Notes: generated by a model not told the origin, from the letters alone. A stretch of 64,000 bases of DNA from Liopterus haemorrhoidalis (GCA_963971575.1 OZ020611.1:58499381-58563380); one strand, 5' to 3'. Positions 36,916-47,954 are shown, counted from the stretch's first letter. Translations and numbers: made by a program.

Positions 36916-36992
<77 letters not shown>
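36915..36992. repeat. (TA)n microsatellite
   Basis: An uninterrupted TA tract lies directly beside the Tigger-like element, whose target is TA. The isoleucine/tyrosine frames over it are artefacts. Confidence 0.97.
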
Positions 36993-36997
<5 letters not shown>

Positions 36998-37575
36998 TTT
37001 GACTAAAAGAATTTAAATAAAACATTAACACAAACAATATATCTTCAGAGCTAAAGTTTCTTATTTAAATATTTATTGTAAATAAAAATTAAATATATAT
37101 GTATATATAAAGGTCTAAAAATTATATTAATAACTTCTTCTGTGGGCCCTAACAGCAAAAGAATTTTGGCCTCACTCACATGAATCCTCTATCTTGATCT
37201 GTTAATTGTCAGGTGTCAAAAAATATTTATATGTCAGATAACCTAAAAAATATATAACTGCGTAAAAACAAATTAGATAAATTCTCCATTAAACCTCCGC
37301 CAAGAATATAAATAAAAGTCTAAATATGTAAATAATAACAAAATATACCTTATAAATAATATATATTTCGATATTTCGATGCATATAAATATTCTCGAAT
37401 AATAATCTGTTCTCGAAGACAATGATATTATAAAATACAATGTACGACACTGAACATCTGTCAACTTGGAGAAACAATATTTTAACATTGTAATAGGGAT
37501 GATGTTCTAAACCAATCCGAAGCAAGGACAAACAGCTCCTATCTTCTTACACACATTTTTATAAGCTCACATAGA

Positions 37576-38640
37576 CCATAGTACCACATATAACAGTAAG
37601 TCTCAAGCCTGTGTTTGTGCAAAAAAAAAAATTACTTGAGCCTTTATGCACGTACACCTGCCTTGCGTTGCACTTTTTGCGATTTTTTCTTCCTTTTGCT
37701 TCATTCTGATGAATAAAATGGATTCTTGGCCGTATTTTGTAGATAAATTAAATTGGTGTTTTATTGGGTTTCGGTCGATATAAAAAAGCACAGTTAGTCA
37801 AATATTTATAATTATTTTATTACTGTTTGCTTATTAGTTTCGGTTACATTCTGAACCATTATCAAAGCTTGCACTAATTATGCAAACCATATTGCAAACA
37901 ATTTTCAACAAAATAAATTAGAATTACCCTGGCTAATTGCCTTAGTAGCAAAGAGTTAGTTAGTTAGTTAAAATTTTTGGCGCACAGCAACAAAGGCTAT
38001 TTGCACCTAACGCAGCCCATCTAAATGACTACACTACATATTAATAACAATAAATAAATAAAGTCATAAAAATAACAAATACTTAATAAAAGAAATCTTG
38101 CACGGACAAATACAAATAAATAAAATAAAAAGTCTGTTCGAAAAAATGAACAGAGTCAGGGTGGTGGTAAAAGGCTGTAAAGGGGCCAATTACCATCGAA
38201 TATCACAGTCAATAACTAGAACACATTAAAATAAGGTGCAAGACTTCACACATAAAACAGTAAGTTCGATTCTCTCAGGAAGAGTATCAGCCTATCAATG
38301 AGTACTCTGTCGTCACCTAAAGCAACTGACAGGTCATAGCACAGGCCTAGCCTCTCCCTGATATTCTCGAACTGCGCAAATTCGGTTAAAAAGTATAAGA
38401 CAGACAAATCTGTGTCTCACAGATCGGGGACTTAGTATTAAATATTTCGAATCAAAAAATTTCTCAAATAAAAGTTGTTAGTTATGACTTGTATAGCAAT
38501 TTTTCCGTTACAAAATATAATGCACGTGAAACTCATAAAAGTGACATCAGTAAACTATCCATTCCGGTGAACAGATCTATAATTGTAGGATATATTAACT
38601 TAATAATATAATAATTATATAATATTCGCCTTTTCTTAAA
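37576..38640. other. Intron with a third copy of the coding-like repeat
   Basis: Bases 37967-38030 encode KIFGAQQQRLFAPNAAHL, related to 31709 and 32360. The remainder is AT-rich with no supported feature. Confidence 0.45.
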
Positions 38641-38940
38641 ATCTACTCTTCTTCTTTTTATTGCTGTCTTTAAATCCTTTAATTAATTTCCTCTCTTCTG
38701 TTTTTCACTTCTTTCATCCATTCATACCCTCGTCCCGTTTCCCCCAAAATTTCCTTTTTCGTTTCCGATCTACTTCTTATTTCTCCACAACCTTCCAGCA
38801 AATGTTCGATTGTCTCTTTGCCTTCCCTACACATTTTACAATTTCTTTCTTCCTCTTTCATCCAAAAATTGTTGTCTCTCTCCTCATTTCCACATCTAAA
38901 TCTTGGTATCTTTTTTCTTCTTTTCTACTTCCCTTTTCTG
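38641..38940 (-). pseudogene. Non-LTR retrotransposon C-terminal zinc-knuckle fragment
   Basis: The minus frame 38861-38679 reads ERNCKMCREGKETIEHLLEG, then CGEIRSRSETKKEILGE and GRGYEWMKEVKNRREEIN. The C-x2-C...H...C pattern followed by a 'WMKEVxxRREEI' tail is the usual end of R1-like insect LINE polyproteins. Confidence 0.75.
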
Positions 38941-39008
38941 TCAAATATTATGGTTTGCTTAGCGTCCAGGTCTTTTCATATTTGCTGGTACCTTGACTCT
39001 TTTATTTT

Positions 39009-39100
39009 TGTTTAAAAATCCTAATTCGTTCTTATTTGTAAAAATATCGAAAACTTAAAATTGATATGATTACAGTACCTCGATCTCTATATAATATGAC
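39009..39100 (+). repeat. Direct repeat, left copy
   Basis: It matches 40543-40632 over about 90 bases with few differences ('aaaaatatcgaaaacttaaa', 'attgatatgattacagtacc', 'tctctatataata'). The 1.4 kb between holds a LINE fragment and a hAT MITE. Confidence 0.75.
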
Positions 39101-39719
39101 GGTTAGTAAAAAAGGTTATTAACTCAAAATTTTACGCCGCTTTTGCCACACCCATGTTAAACATAGTGTTGGGCTAAAAATTGGAAGGTGGGAGGGCGTG
39201 CAGTTACTAACTCCTGGCTGTATAATTAGCAAAAAGATAATGTATGAGGAAATTATCGCACTATGGTGTATGGGCCTGTTGTTTCTCATACATTAACAGG
39301 AGCAATTCAACGGAACAAAAAATAACAGATCATTATAGGCTAAGGTCGGCAACCGGTAGCTCTATTCGTTAGCACTTACACCGTCTGAACTAGCCTTAAT
39401 GGGATACTACTAGATTTTATGATAGACTGTAATATTACTTGCAAATTTTTTATTAGATGACATAAAGCAATGCCTACCCTTGCCATGGAAGAAAAAAACA
39501 GTTGTGGCTAACACAGAATCGAGTGCCACCACAGAATACGTAATCAAATAAGATACCTTTTAACATGTTTTAAAATTTTGGAACTATACCAAGAATTTTG
39601 GGTTGGTGTTTCCACACGCCGATTGCTCATCCTTATGGCAAATTTAGCAAATAAAATATTACACTAAATTCCACTAAGTCCCACCGGCCAGCTTAAGATA
39701 GCCCGATAGTATTCAAGGC

Positions 39720-39985
39720 CGAGTATCACGCAAGAACTAATAGGTAGACGATTACAGTGGATAGAACACGTGATGAGCATGAAAAAGGACAGAATAATTA
39801 GAAGGATAGTGGAGAGGAGATTGAATACCCATCGACCAACGGGAAAACCTCACAAGGGATGATGAGATCATCTAACCAAAGATCTAACAAGTATTGGTAT
39901 ACATAGCTCATGGAAAGACCTGACAATTAATAGATCAAGATGGAGAACTTATATGAGTGAGGCCAAAAGTCATCCCGATTGACTG
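39720..39985 (+). pseudogene. Non-LTR retrotransposon C-terminal fragment
   Basis: The plus strand reads GRRLQWIEHVMSMKKDRIIR, then RPTGKPHKG, SSWKDLTINRSRWRTYMSEA and KSHPD with a stop. This matches the common 'WxGHVxRM ... GRPxxRW ... DRxxWRxxVxxAKxHPG' ending. One in-frame stop occurs at the GKP segment. Confidence 0.8.
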
Positions 39986-40261
39986 CCCAAAGAAAAAAAC
40001 ACTAATAAAAAAAAATCAAATTAAAATTATTATCCTCCACTAGTACAGCAATTTTTTTCATATAATTTTTTTCAAAATATTTTTCTATTGAGAAATATTC
40101 GCAAAAATCTAACACGTGGAAACTTTTACTTCCGGTTGACTGATTTTTACCAAAACTTGATCGAATGGTGGCACTGATGACAATAGCTTAAATATGAAAT
40201 TTTATAACAATCTGTTTAGCCCAATTCGCTCTACACGTGTCCACTAACTGACTGATATACC

Positions 40262-40506
40262 TAGGGTCGTAAATAGCTTTTTTCGGACCCTTGGCAAGAT
40301 TTTATAACTGCCCCCCCCCCCTAGAAACGCTATATAACACTATATAATACAAGTGATGTCCTAAAATAAAAGGTCCTCACTTTTAAATTCCAAGTGATGA
40401 CCTAAAAAAAAGGTACCTACTCACTCAAATACAATTTTTATGCCAATATTTTCCCTTCTGGGTCCTGGGCATGTGCCCCTGTTGCTCTTGTCTAGTTACG
40501 GCACTG
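40262..40506. mobile_element. hAT-type MITE (245 bp)
   Basis: The ends TAGGGTCGTAAATAG and CTAGTTACGGCACTG are inverted repeats. They are flanked by GATATACC (40254-40261) and GATAGACC (40507-40514), eight bases with one mismatch. A C10 run lies near 40311. Confidence 0.72.
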
Positions 40507-40542
40507 GATAGACCAACAGACATCAAGCTAAAATACTCAAAC

Positions 40543-40632
40543 TTTTGTTTAAAAATCCTTATTCGTGCTTATCTGTAAAAATATCGAAAACTTAAAATTG
40601 ATATGATTACAGTACCTCGCTCTCTATATAAT
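40543..40632 (+). repeat. Direct repeat, right copy
   Basis: Partner of 39009-39100. Confidence 0.75.
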
Positions 40633-41145
40633 AAGTAGAGTAGTGTAAGTAGAGACCTCGTGGACATCCAAAGAAATGTCAAAACCGGTAAGATCACACT
40701 ACTACATTATACATGTGGCGTCCGTTAAAAATTATAAAAACTTAATCTGTGTTTACTAAATATTATAAGGCATGGAAAACGAAAAAGAACTTAATGACAG
40801 CCATATACAGTACCTAGTAAAAGCCTAAGGGCAGTTATATTATTTTAATTTGGGGGCCGTGATATCCACTTCCTAATAAATGTTATTTGTCTAACAACCA
40901 GTCTTATTAGCCACATTTGTTATTAGATACTAAAAGCAGCTAATAAATATGCAAAGTAAATAATTTATGTAAAAAAAATAGTTTGAATAAAAAATGTAGT
41001 AATTACTTTTATATTATAAAAGATATATTCAAATTAAGTAGTACATAATCCAAAAATTATGTATGCCCGTGAATTTTGAATAAATGGAAGAAACAACTGA
41101 AAGATGAAATACAAGACCATGGGTTTGTATCAGCGCAGTAACCAG

Positions 41146-41333
41146 ACAACTTGGGCCGTAAGACAATTCAGGCTGTTCACAATTGGGGCTCTTCACAACT
41201 GGGGCCATTACCAACTGGGGCGATGGACAATTCGGACCGTACACAATTGGGGCTTTGCACAACTGGGGCCATTAACAACTGGGGCGATGGACAATTCGGG
41301 CCGTTCTCAATTGGGGCTTTTGACAACTGGGGC
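41146..41333. repeat. Tandem short repeats in the left foldback arm
   Basis: About ten units of 14-20 bases built on 'acaattggggct' and 'caactggggc' recur. A higher-order period of roughly 60 bases ('ggggcgatggacaattcgg') is also visible. The right arm (43186-43375) holds the reverse-complement array. Confidence 0.88.
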
Positions 41334-41692
41334 CATAACTATAAGAGCTAGAGTTTTCTTTTGTTTAAAATAAAAAATAATTATTTTACAAGTTGGCATA
41401 AATTAAATTGCGTGTTCTTTTTAAAAAAAAAAAATAAAAATATTTTAATGGTTTGAGTACATTTTGGTGGGATTAGAATAAATAAAAAAATTGTATTTTA
41501 GGGGTTAGCTTAAGTAAATTTTCGTGTTCATTTGATTAAAAAGAAATTGTATTTTAAGGGTTGGCTGAAGTACATTTAAATGTTCTTTTGAATAAATAAA
41601 TAAAAAATGTATTTAATTTTAGAAGTAAATATTTTGTAACTAAATTTAATTAATATGCGTCAACTACGAGAAAATCATTTTATACATTATTA

Positions 41693-41971
41693 TAGGGTGA
41701 CAATTTTTTATAGGGTTTTTTGGTCATACCTACAAAACCCTAAAAAGAAGGAACCTCCCAGATCCAAGTGAAGACCAAAAAAAAGGTCCTCACCTCCCAA
41801 ATCCAAGTGAAGAGTAAAAAAAGAAAGGTCCTTGCCTCCCAAATCCAAGTGAAGAGCAAAAAAAAAGGTCCTCACCTCCCAAATCCAAAATGTTAAAATG
41901 CGGGACAAAATGTTAAAATGCGGGACTTTTGCGGGACAAAATGTTAAAATGCGGGACGAATGGTCACCCTA
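41693..41971. mobile_element. hAT-like element (279 bp) with perfect 8-bp TSD and two inner tandem arrays
   Basis: The ends TAGGGTGACA and TGGTCACCCTA are flanked by CATTATTA at 41685-41692 and 41972-41979. Inside are about four units of 39 bases ('gtcctcacctcccaaatcca') at 41750-41888, and about three 20-base units ('caaaatgttaaaatgcggga') at 41887-41958. A reverse fragment of the TCTG family start ('ggtcatacctacaaaaccct') is also present. Confidence 0.87.
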
Positions 41972-42345
41972 CATTATTATAGTTATTTTTGTTTGACTAT
42001 TTGATTTTCCTAGTTTTTTTTTTTTTTATGTATGATAGTATTTTTTTGTACGTAGGTATTTTATATATCTCGTTTACATAAAACTGGCAAATTTTTCTAG
42101 ATAAAAATAATAAAAATTAAAAATTGATAATACCTATCATGTATCTAATGTGACTAAATTTTCAAATACATAATCTTCATAATATTTGTTGCTTTTCGTT
42201 GAGATTCTTGCCGATCGTAAAATTTTATTAGAATATTATCTTCGAATGCACTTGTTCATAAACATTTTCTATTGGTTCAGAATTTAATGAGTGCGGGGAA
42301 TGTATAGTCAAAAGAGCACCAAATTTTACTTAATCTAACCCTTAG

Positions 42346-42979
42346 CACATTAACTGCCATACGACGCGCTGGTCGTCGTACGTATTTCAGAACAAATGCG
42401 CCATACGACCGCCGGTCGTCGTAATATGACTTGTAGTTTCAGCAACTTAAAATTATGATGGCCCCAAGATTTGCAAAGAATCATGGTTGGTTTATTATAT
42501 ACGGAACAAGAATAAGGAATAGGAAATAAGAATAGTACACAAGAATAAAAATTACCGTTTATATAGGACATAACATTTCGTCGCTGCGCCTGCGTACTTG
42601 CGTTGGCCTGTGTTTAACGTTTGTAACTTGACAGGTTCTTAAAACTTACAAGAAGAATAAATAAAAATAATAAAAACATTTTATTGTTGTTTACAACCCT
42701 CTGATCACAACTGAAAAACATCTGTTGTACAAACTTTATTACGGCAGAAATTTGATTGTTGTGCGCAGGCTTATCGTGTCTTATTCTTGAAATAAGAATA
42801 AAATGTTGAATGTTACCAACTATTCTTGTTTAAGTTAAATTTCATTCCTACATAAACCGATATACGGCGGAGCCATGTTTTAACATCTTGTGTACTATTC
42901 TTATTTCCTATTCCTTATTCTTGTTCCGTATATAAACCAACATAAACCAACCATCAATGTATGCATGGCAGTTAATGTG
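42346..42979. mobile_element. TTAA-flanked MITE with CACATTAACTGCCAT ends
   Basis: The inverted ends CACATTAACTGCCAT and ATGGCAGTTAATGTG are perfect over 15 bases. The flanks are TTAG (left) and TTAA (right), consistent with a mutated TTAA duplication. Inside the left end two 'cgccggtcgtcgta'-like blocks repeat. There is no transposase. A further inverted-repeat element lies inside. Confidence 0.8.
42485..42952. mobile_element. Inner inverted-repeat element nested in the TTAA MITE
   Basis: The left end 42485-42540 ('ggttggtttattatatacgg', 'aacaagaataaggaatagga') is mirrored at 42890-42952, giving arms of about 55 bases. The right side has an extra 'aaaccaacat' unit. Confidence 0.82.
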
Positions 42980-43739
42980 TTAAAATACAATTTCTTTTTA
43001 ATCCAATGAACACGACAATTTCCTTAAGCCAACCCATAAAATACATTTTTATTTATTTATTCTAATTCCCACCAAAATGTACTTAATCAAACCATTAAAA
43101 AAAATTATTTTTTTTTCAAAACAACTTGCAATTTAATTTATGTCAACAATAATTATTTTTTATTTTAAACAAAAGAAGACTCTAGCTCTTATAGTTATGG
43201 CCTCAGTTGTCAAAAGCCCCAATTGTGAACGGTGCGAATTGTCCATTGCCCCAGCTGTGCAAAGCCCCAATTGTGTACGGCCCGAATTGTCTATCGCTCC
43301 AGTTGTTAATGGCCCCAGTTGTGAAAAGCCCCAATTGTGAACGGCCCGAATTGTCTTACAGCCCAAGTTGTCTGGTTACTGCGCTGATACAACATCATGG
43401 TCTTGTATTTCATCTTTCATTTGCTTCTTCCAGTTATTCAAAATTCATGGGCATACATAATTTTTTTAGATTATGTACTATTTAATTTGAATATATCTTT
43501 TATAATATAAACAGTCATAAACTATACTATGAATAGTGTTTATACAATATTAATTAATACTAAGAAATTTAAAAACTGAAAAACTGGAGAATAATATATA
43601 GTTAAATGAAAATATTTGATTTAAAGACTTATTTTCTTTCTGTTACAAAGCCAGTATCCAGTATTCATCTATCTTAAATTACCAGTTTTAGTTCATCTTT
43701 GTTAATTAATATATTTTCAATGTAATTTCTTTGTTTCAG

Positions 43740-43877
43740 TAAGAGCACGGATCCTCTAAGCTGGCAGATAATTCCAGATTATGGTCACATGATAAGCGAG
43801 TCACCTTTATTGGAAGATAAGAATCACGATGTGCGGATAAATATTGCCGTGGCACAAAGAGCGAAACTTGGTTGCGG
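43740..43877 (+). CDS. USH1C: Harmonin-like gene, PDZ1-PDZ2 linker and first strand of PDZ2
   Basis: With two bases from the microexon it reads DKSTDPLSWQIIPDYGHMIS, then ESPLLEDKNHDVRINIAVAQ and RAKLGCG. The 'DPLSWQ' segment follows the IPVK of the microexon, as 'EPLTWQ' does in human harmonin. The last residues begin PDZ2, with LGCG supplying the peptide-carboxylate-binding loop (LGCS in human). The acceptor is TTTGTTTCAG; the donor is GCGG|GTAAGA. The exon ends two bases into a Gly codon completed at 46752. It lies about 230 bases downstream of the foldback element. Confidence 0.9.
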
Positions 43878-44124
43878 GTAAGATACATTCTTAACATGTC
43901 TGTAGGTAGCTTGTGAAATCTAACCATTCTATGAGCATACTAAATCGCTGTAAACGGCTGCACCTTATCACGAGCCTAAACAACTGAATTAAATGATATT
44001 AACTTAAGCAGAACAAATAATTCTAATCGAGATTAAGTGAAAACTATGAGAAAGATGTTTTATTTTGATTTTAGATAATAATAATTAGCAAATAATATTG
44101 GTTCTGCCATATGTTGTCTGAATA

Positions 44125-44640
44125 TACGAGGACTTTTTAAATAAGAACTGTTTTGGTTTAAAGGAAAACACAATTAACTTTTTTTCAAAATTTTTATTTC
44201 TATAATAACCAAAATCCGTTCGCTATTTTTTGACGTAATCCCCGTTCCGCTGGAGGCATTTTTCCAAACGGGCGATGAGTTTGACGATCCCCTCGTCGTA
44301 GAAGTCGTCCGCCAGTCCATTTAACCAACCGTTGACACTGTCTTTGATGTCATCATCTGTTTGCACCCGTTTCCGTTTAAAAATCCTTTCAATTTTGTAA
44401 AGAGATCTTCTCTAGCAACGCTTGCGTTGTGTCAGCATTACGCGGGCGGGCATTATCATGGATGTTTGTTCTTCCACCATTAAATAAACATCAATTTCGT
44501 ATTCTCTTCATTTATCACACCTTCCTCATACACTTCAACGAGTTGCCGATAGATTTTGGCAGGACGAGTGTTTTTTGCATTTAAAAACCGAATTACAACG
44601 CATACTTCGCAATCGGCAAGATTAGTAATGACATATTAGT
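44125..44640 (-). pseudogene. mariner-like transposase deletion derivative
   Basis: A mariner-type end lies at 44125 (TACGAGGACTTTTTAAATAA). Read on the minus strand from about 44620, the order is VIRFLNAKNTRPAKIYRQLV (N-terminal helix-turn-helix), EVYEEGVINEENTKLMF, then directly HDNARPRNADTTQ (second catalytic Asp). After it comes DDDIKDSVNGWLNGLADDFY, with DEGIVKLIARLEKCLQRNGD and YVKK before the stop. The part between the N-terminus and the second Asp is missing. The other terminal repeat was not found. Confidence 0.82.
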
Positions 44641-44779
44641 AATAATTAGACATATCTGATATTAAATTGCTGTACAATATCGTCTACCTCCGCTAGCAAC
44701 TTCACACTGACAACAACGTTGGCAAATAATCGGTAAAACGCATTAGTCGGTAAAACGACTGCGGAGAACGCTATGCTCG

Positions 44780-44935
44780 GATAAGATGTCGGCCTTGGTA
44801 GCGTAGAGATAGCCAAAGGTCCCGGGTTCGAATCCCAGTCAGGGCATGGATGTTTGTGAGCCACAGTGTAATTGGGACATTTAATCATGTTCTGTGGTTA
44901 AAAATAAAAAGATGCGCAAACGATTCTTATGTAAA
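44780..44935 (+). mobile_element. tRNA-derived SINE, copy 1
   Basis: TTGGTAGCGTAGAGATAG resembles an A-box region, GGTTCGAATCC is a perfect B box, and the shared tail GCATGGATGTTTGT follows. Copies are at 49066, 50278 (minus) and 62035. The DSNPGP-type minus frame across it is a known artefact of such SINEs. Confidence 0.82.
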
Positions 44936-45199
44936 AAATGAACCTCGTATGTAAATCTTGGTGTGCTGGACACTGTTATGCATGGTTTACATTAGGCAAG
45001 TAAACGTATTAGCAACTATGTTTAGCCCGTTCATTACACTATTGTGCCGTGACTAGAATAGTAGGTGTTTACACCAAGCACTATACTGTACCTATCTCAT
45101 TGACCTCACTGTCCCAAAATCAGGTGCATACACACAAAATGGCACTATCCGTAATCCTAAAATGTCCGTATAAACGGACTGGCCGATTTTCAAAAACCG

Positions 45200-45670
45200 A
45201 ACCACATAGGCATAAAGTTGATTTTTCATATTTTTGCCCCGGTTGCATTAAGACGAAGCGAAGAATTTTTACCCTCAGGGGTAGGAAACGACCCATCCAA
45301 AGGTGGCTAATCACAATTTTTCTGATTTTTATTCTGTATAGGAGTGGTTTTAAGTTTTCTGAAAAATCGAGATGTTTAAGTTTTCGCGATTTTTTAGGGA
45401 GTGCAACGAGCAAAATCTATGTTCAAGGATAGAAGGAAGGTCACTGAATACTTTTTCACCCGATTAATCTTACCGTTAGCGCTTACCGGTTTTGAATTTT
45501 TTGGGGTATACGATTTTCACCATATCTCTTTTTATGAAAAGTAACGTATAAAATCTACCCTCAGGAATAGATCCATCCCAGGGGTAGGATCCACCGAAGG
45601 TAGCTGATCACATTTTTTCTGATGTTTTTCTACCGCTTAAGGGTAGTTTTATATTTCCTGGATTTCGCGA
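45200..45670 (+). repeat. Two diverged copies of a CCCTCAGG repeat
   Basis: Blocks starting 'accctcaggggtagga' (about 45269) and 'accctcaggaatagat' (about 45557) are each followed by 'ggtagctgatcac' or 'ggtggctaatcac', then 'tttttctgat' and a 'gtggttttaa' or 'gtagttttat' block. Class unknown. Confidence 0.5.
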
Positions 45671-45941
45671 TTTTTTTACGTGATTTTTCATCCAGATTGA
45701 TATTCGCAAACCAAACCGCATATGTAGCGACTCGTGTTTATATAAGGCGTTTACGTTTATTCAGTCCACAAGATTGCTCAGATTGATCTGGTGAAGTCAC
45801 AAGATTAGTCGGATTGCTCGGATTTTGTTAACATTTTCGTAAGCAATATTTTTCTGAAGTTAAGTAGTGACGTCTGGTAACGGTGGCGCTAACTGCAACT
45901 GTCAAATTTCTATCGTTGATTACAACTGCTACCGCATTTTG

Positions 45942-46034
45942 TTTTATGAATATGTGTTTATTACTAATAATAGAATTCTGTCACATGTTTTATAAATATG
46001 TGTTTATTACTAATAATAGAATTCTGTCACAAAT
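45942..46034 (+). repeat. 46-bp tandem duplication
   Basis: The unit 'aatatgtgtttattactaat...agaattctgtcaca' occurs twice in direct succession with almost no difference, so it is recent. Confidence 0.9.
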
Positions 46035-46751
46035 GGCACTTATATCGTATATTTTGTTAAGTTATGTTTCCAACACATTCCAACCAGCCATCCATTAATC
46101 TCAGCAATCCTGCCAGATCATCTGCTTGCTTGGAAACGCTTGAATTATTCTAGTGGATCAATCGGATTGACTAAAAATAAGCTAATGTGTACGTTCCGAC
46201 TGACTTTACGAACGGATCGGGAGTACTCGGATCGCTCGAATTAATCTGACTGACAAAATGTATACGCGTAGTGTTTAAGCTACATTTTATTATTATCATT
46301 TTTTTTTTTTGCCGGGAAAGTGGCTTTTCACAATTTTCTTTTTTAATAATTTTGCCCTAGTCGCAAAAATCGATGAAATTAGCAATTTCTAACCTTAGAG
46401 GGAGAGAGCCGGCCGAAAGAAACAGGTTAGTTTTTTCCTCAATGATCCCGACCGCATAGGGATAGTTTATAATTTTGTCTGACAGCGATTTTAGATATTT
46501 TTAGGGTTTGTAACCTACAAAATTAACTATCAGGGCTGGGGATGAGTCCACCGAATGCTGATAAGCTCGGTGATTCGACTCAGATGATTACAACCCTCGC
46601 CTCTGGCTCGAGTGGTAAACTTCATTCTTGTGAAATATAACCCTTACTATATGCTTGTTAAATAAAATACTATTATTTATATTGAACTAAACTTAAAAAA
46701 ACGTAAATTGAAAATTAAACGTTAAATTGAAACAAATATATTTTTTTGTAG

Positions 46752-46896
46752 AATTTGCAAAGGACCAGAATGGAAGCCAGGAATATTCGTTCAGTTCACC
46801 AAGGAAGGTGGAATCGCACGAGAAGCTGGTCTCAGACCTGGTGATCAAATTCTTTATTGTAACAACATAGATTTCAGCGACATATCTTTCAATGAA
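46752..46896 (+). CDS. USH1C: Harmonin-like gene, core of PDZ2
   Basis: The exon completes Gly and reads ICKGPEWKPGIFVQFTKEGG, then IAREAGLRPGDQILYCNNID and FSDISFNE. This is the central part of PDZ2: strand beta-2/3 with 'KPGIFVQ', the 'AGLRPGDQIL' turn and 'N..DFSDI'. Human harmonin PDZ2 has the same 'QKPGIFI ... AGL..GDQIVEVN..DFS' order. The acceptor is TTTTTTTGTAG; the donor is GAA|GTAAGT. It ends on a codon boundary, and a 125-base intron separates it from the next exon. Confidence 0.93.
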
Positions 46897-47021
46897 GTAA
46901 GTTATTACAGATATTACATGCGACATATTTCTAAACATTTTTGCAAGTCCACACCTCAAAATGTTAATTATTTTCACTTACAACATTCCACGTTTTTCAT
47001 TGAATGTTTATTTTTTTGTAG

Positions 47022-47236
47022 GCTGTAAATGTAATGAAAACCAGTCGTCATCTGGAACTGTTGGTGCGTAAAGGAGCTGGCTCTGAGTTATTTCCTGGGG
47101 AATCTAGTGGATACAATAGCTCTGCCAGTTCGGTCACCGGTGATCAGAGTCCGTCATGGTCCGAATCTAAGAGGTTGTCAATAGTTAAGGAAGAATCTTT
47201 GGAATTAGAGGACAGACTATCTCAGCTTGATTTCCG
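47022..47236 (+). CDS. USH1C: Harmonin-like gene, end of PDZ2 and acidic/Ser linker
   Basis: It starts AVNVMKTSRHLELLVRKGAG, the alpha-B helix and last strand of PDZ2 (human: EAVNVLKSSRSLTISIV). It then enters a low-complexity linker, SELFPGESSGYNSSASSVTG, and ends KRLSIVKEESLELEDRLSQL, DF and two bases of an Arg codon. The acceptor is TTTTTTTGTAG and the donor CCG|GTAAAT. Codon phase 2 is met by G at 53701. Confidence 0.92.
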
Positions 47237-47389
47237 GTAAATAACCATTATATAGTTGACGAGATTTTTTATTCTGTAAAATGTCGTTAAGAAGCGACTG
47301 GTTAAGAAACGACAGTAGTTGCAATATTTATTGTACATGAAAGAGTTGGACGGAAACTAGGCGCTGCAAATATATATATAAAAAAAAAA

Positions 47390-47445
47390 AAATTTGTGAA
47401 ATGTGAATTTCCACACATTTCAGGGTTCTGTAGGTATTTAAAGTG
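47390..47445 (-). repeat. TCTG-family end fragment
   Basis: 'cacacatttcagggttctgt' is the reverse complement of the family's end motif. A similar short piece is at about 62250-62300. Confidence 0.55.
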
Positions 47446-47954
47446 TGTAAGAAGTCAACAGAATGCTGAATGTCTACGACAATTTGTTTTCTATAATAAA
47501 AATCAATAGATGTTTCGCGGAAAAACGTCCTGTTACACTTCATATTTTTTAAATTTCAGGAACGTATTTCTCACTATTGATTTATAAGTATTTTACTACT
47601 ATAAATGATTTATTTATCTTTGATACCTTAAAACAAGACGTATTACGATAGGCGCTCCGCCTAATGATCGGGTTTATGAGTGCAAGCTGCGAAAGAAGGC
47701 GATTCGTTGTCCGCTGTTAAAAAAAAATTATTATATTTTAATATAAAAAAAAGACATACACTATCTGTCATAAATATAAAAAATCCATAACATTATTGGC
47801 CATAATTTAGCTATGAATGAGACAAATAATTAATTTTGTCAAAAACACAAAAACTGAAATATTTTTCAAAACCGGATCAAAATTCCTCTCGTATGCTTCC
47901 GGCTCAGATCGATGTACATAACTTATAATATAAGTAATAGTTGTTCAGTATGAC

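Larger units (their letters stand above)
36026..37575 (+). repeat. Interspersed family R (copy B), split by a Tigger-like element
   Basis: The left part (36026-36250: 'gcgctgcgaaccgagtacga', 'gtatagcgggaaatttaaaa', 'acgttatttatacgacat') and the right part (37054-37565) are collinear with 62681-63672. They are separated by the Tigger-like insertion and a (TA)n tract. The inner bases 36250-36300 are diverged. Confidence 0.72.
41008..43512. mobile_element. Foldback-type element with arms over 500 bp
   Basis: The left arm (about 41008-41590) and right arm (about 42984-43512) are reverse complements over several hundred bases. For example 'gatgaaatacaagaccatg' pairs with 'catggtcttgtatttcatc', and 'cagcgcagtaaccagacaac' with 'gttgtctggttactgcgctg'. 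Each arm contains tandem repeats. The centre contains a 279-bp hAT-like element and a TTAA-flanked element with another inside. This is the layout of foldback (FB-like) transposons. No transposase is present. Confidence 0.85.

Noticed and set aside
36600..37037. 145-residue minus-strand frame as a membrane protein with an Ile-Tyr segment
   Set aside because: The Ile-Tyr run is the (TA)n tract. Only the part at 36600-36760 is a transposase remnant.
41029..41373. Open frames with repeated NWG/LGP or SPNCxxPQL peptides at 41.1 kb and 43.2 kb
   Set aside because: They arise from the short tandem repeats of the foldback arms and appear on opposite strands in the two arms.
44646..44888. DSNPGPLAISTL-type minus-strand protein
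   Set aside because: This peptide is the translated reverse complement of the SINE's B-box region (GGTTCGAATCC) and is not a gene.
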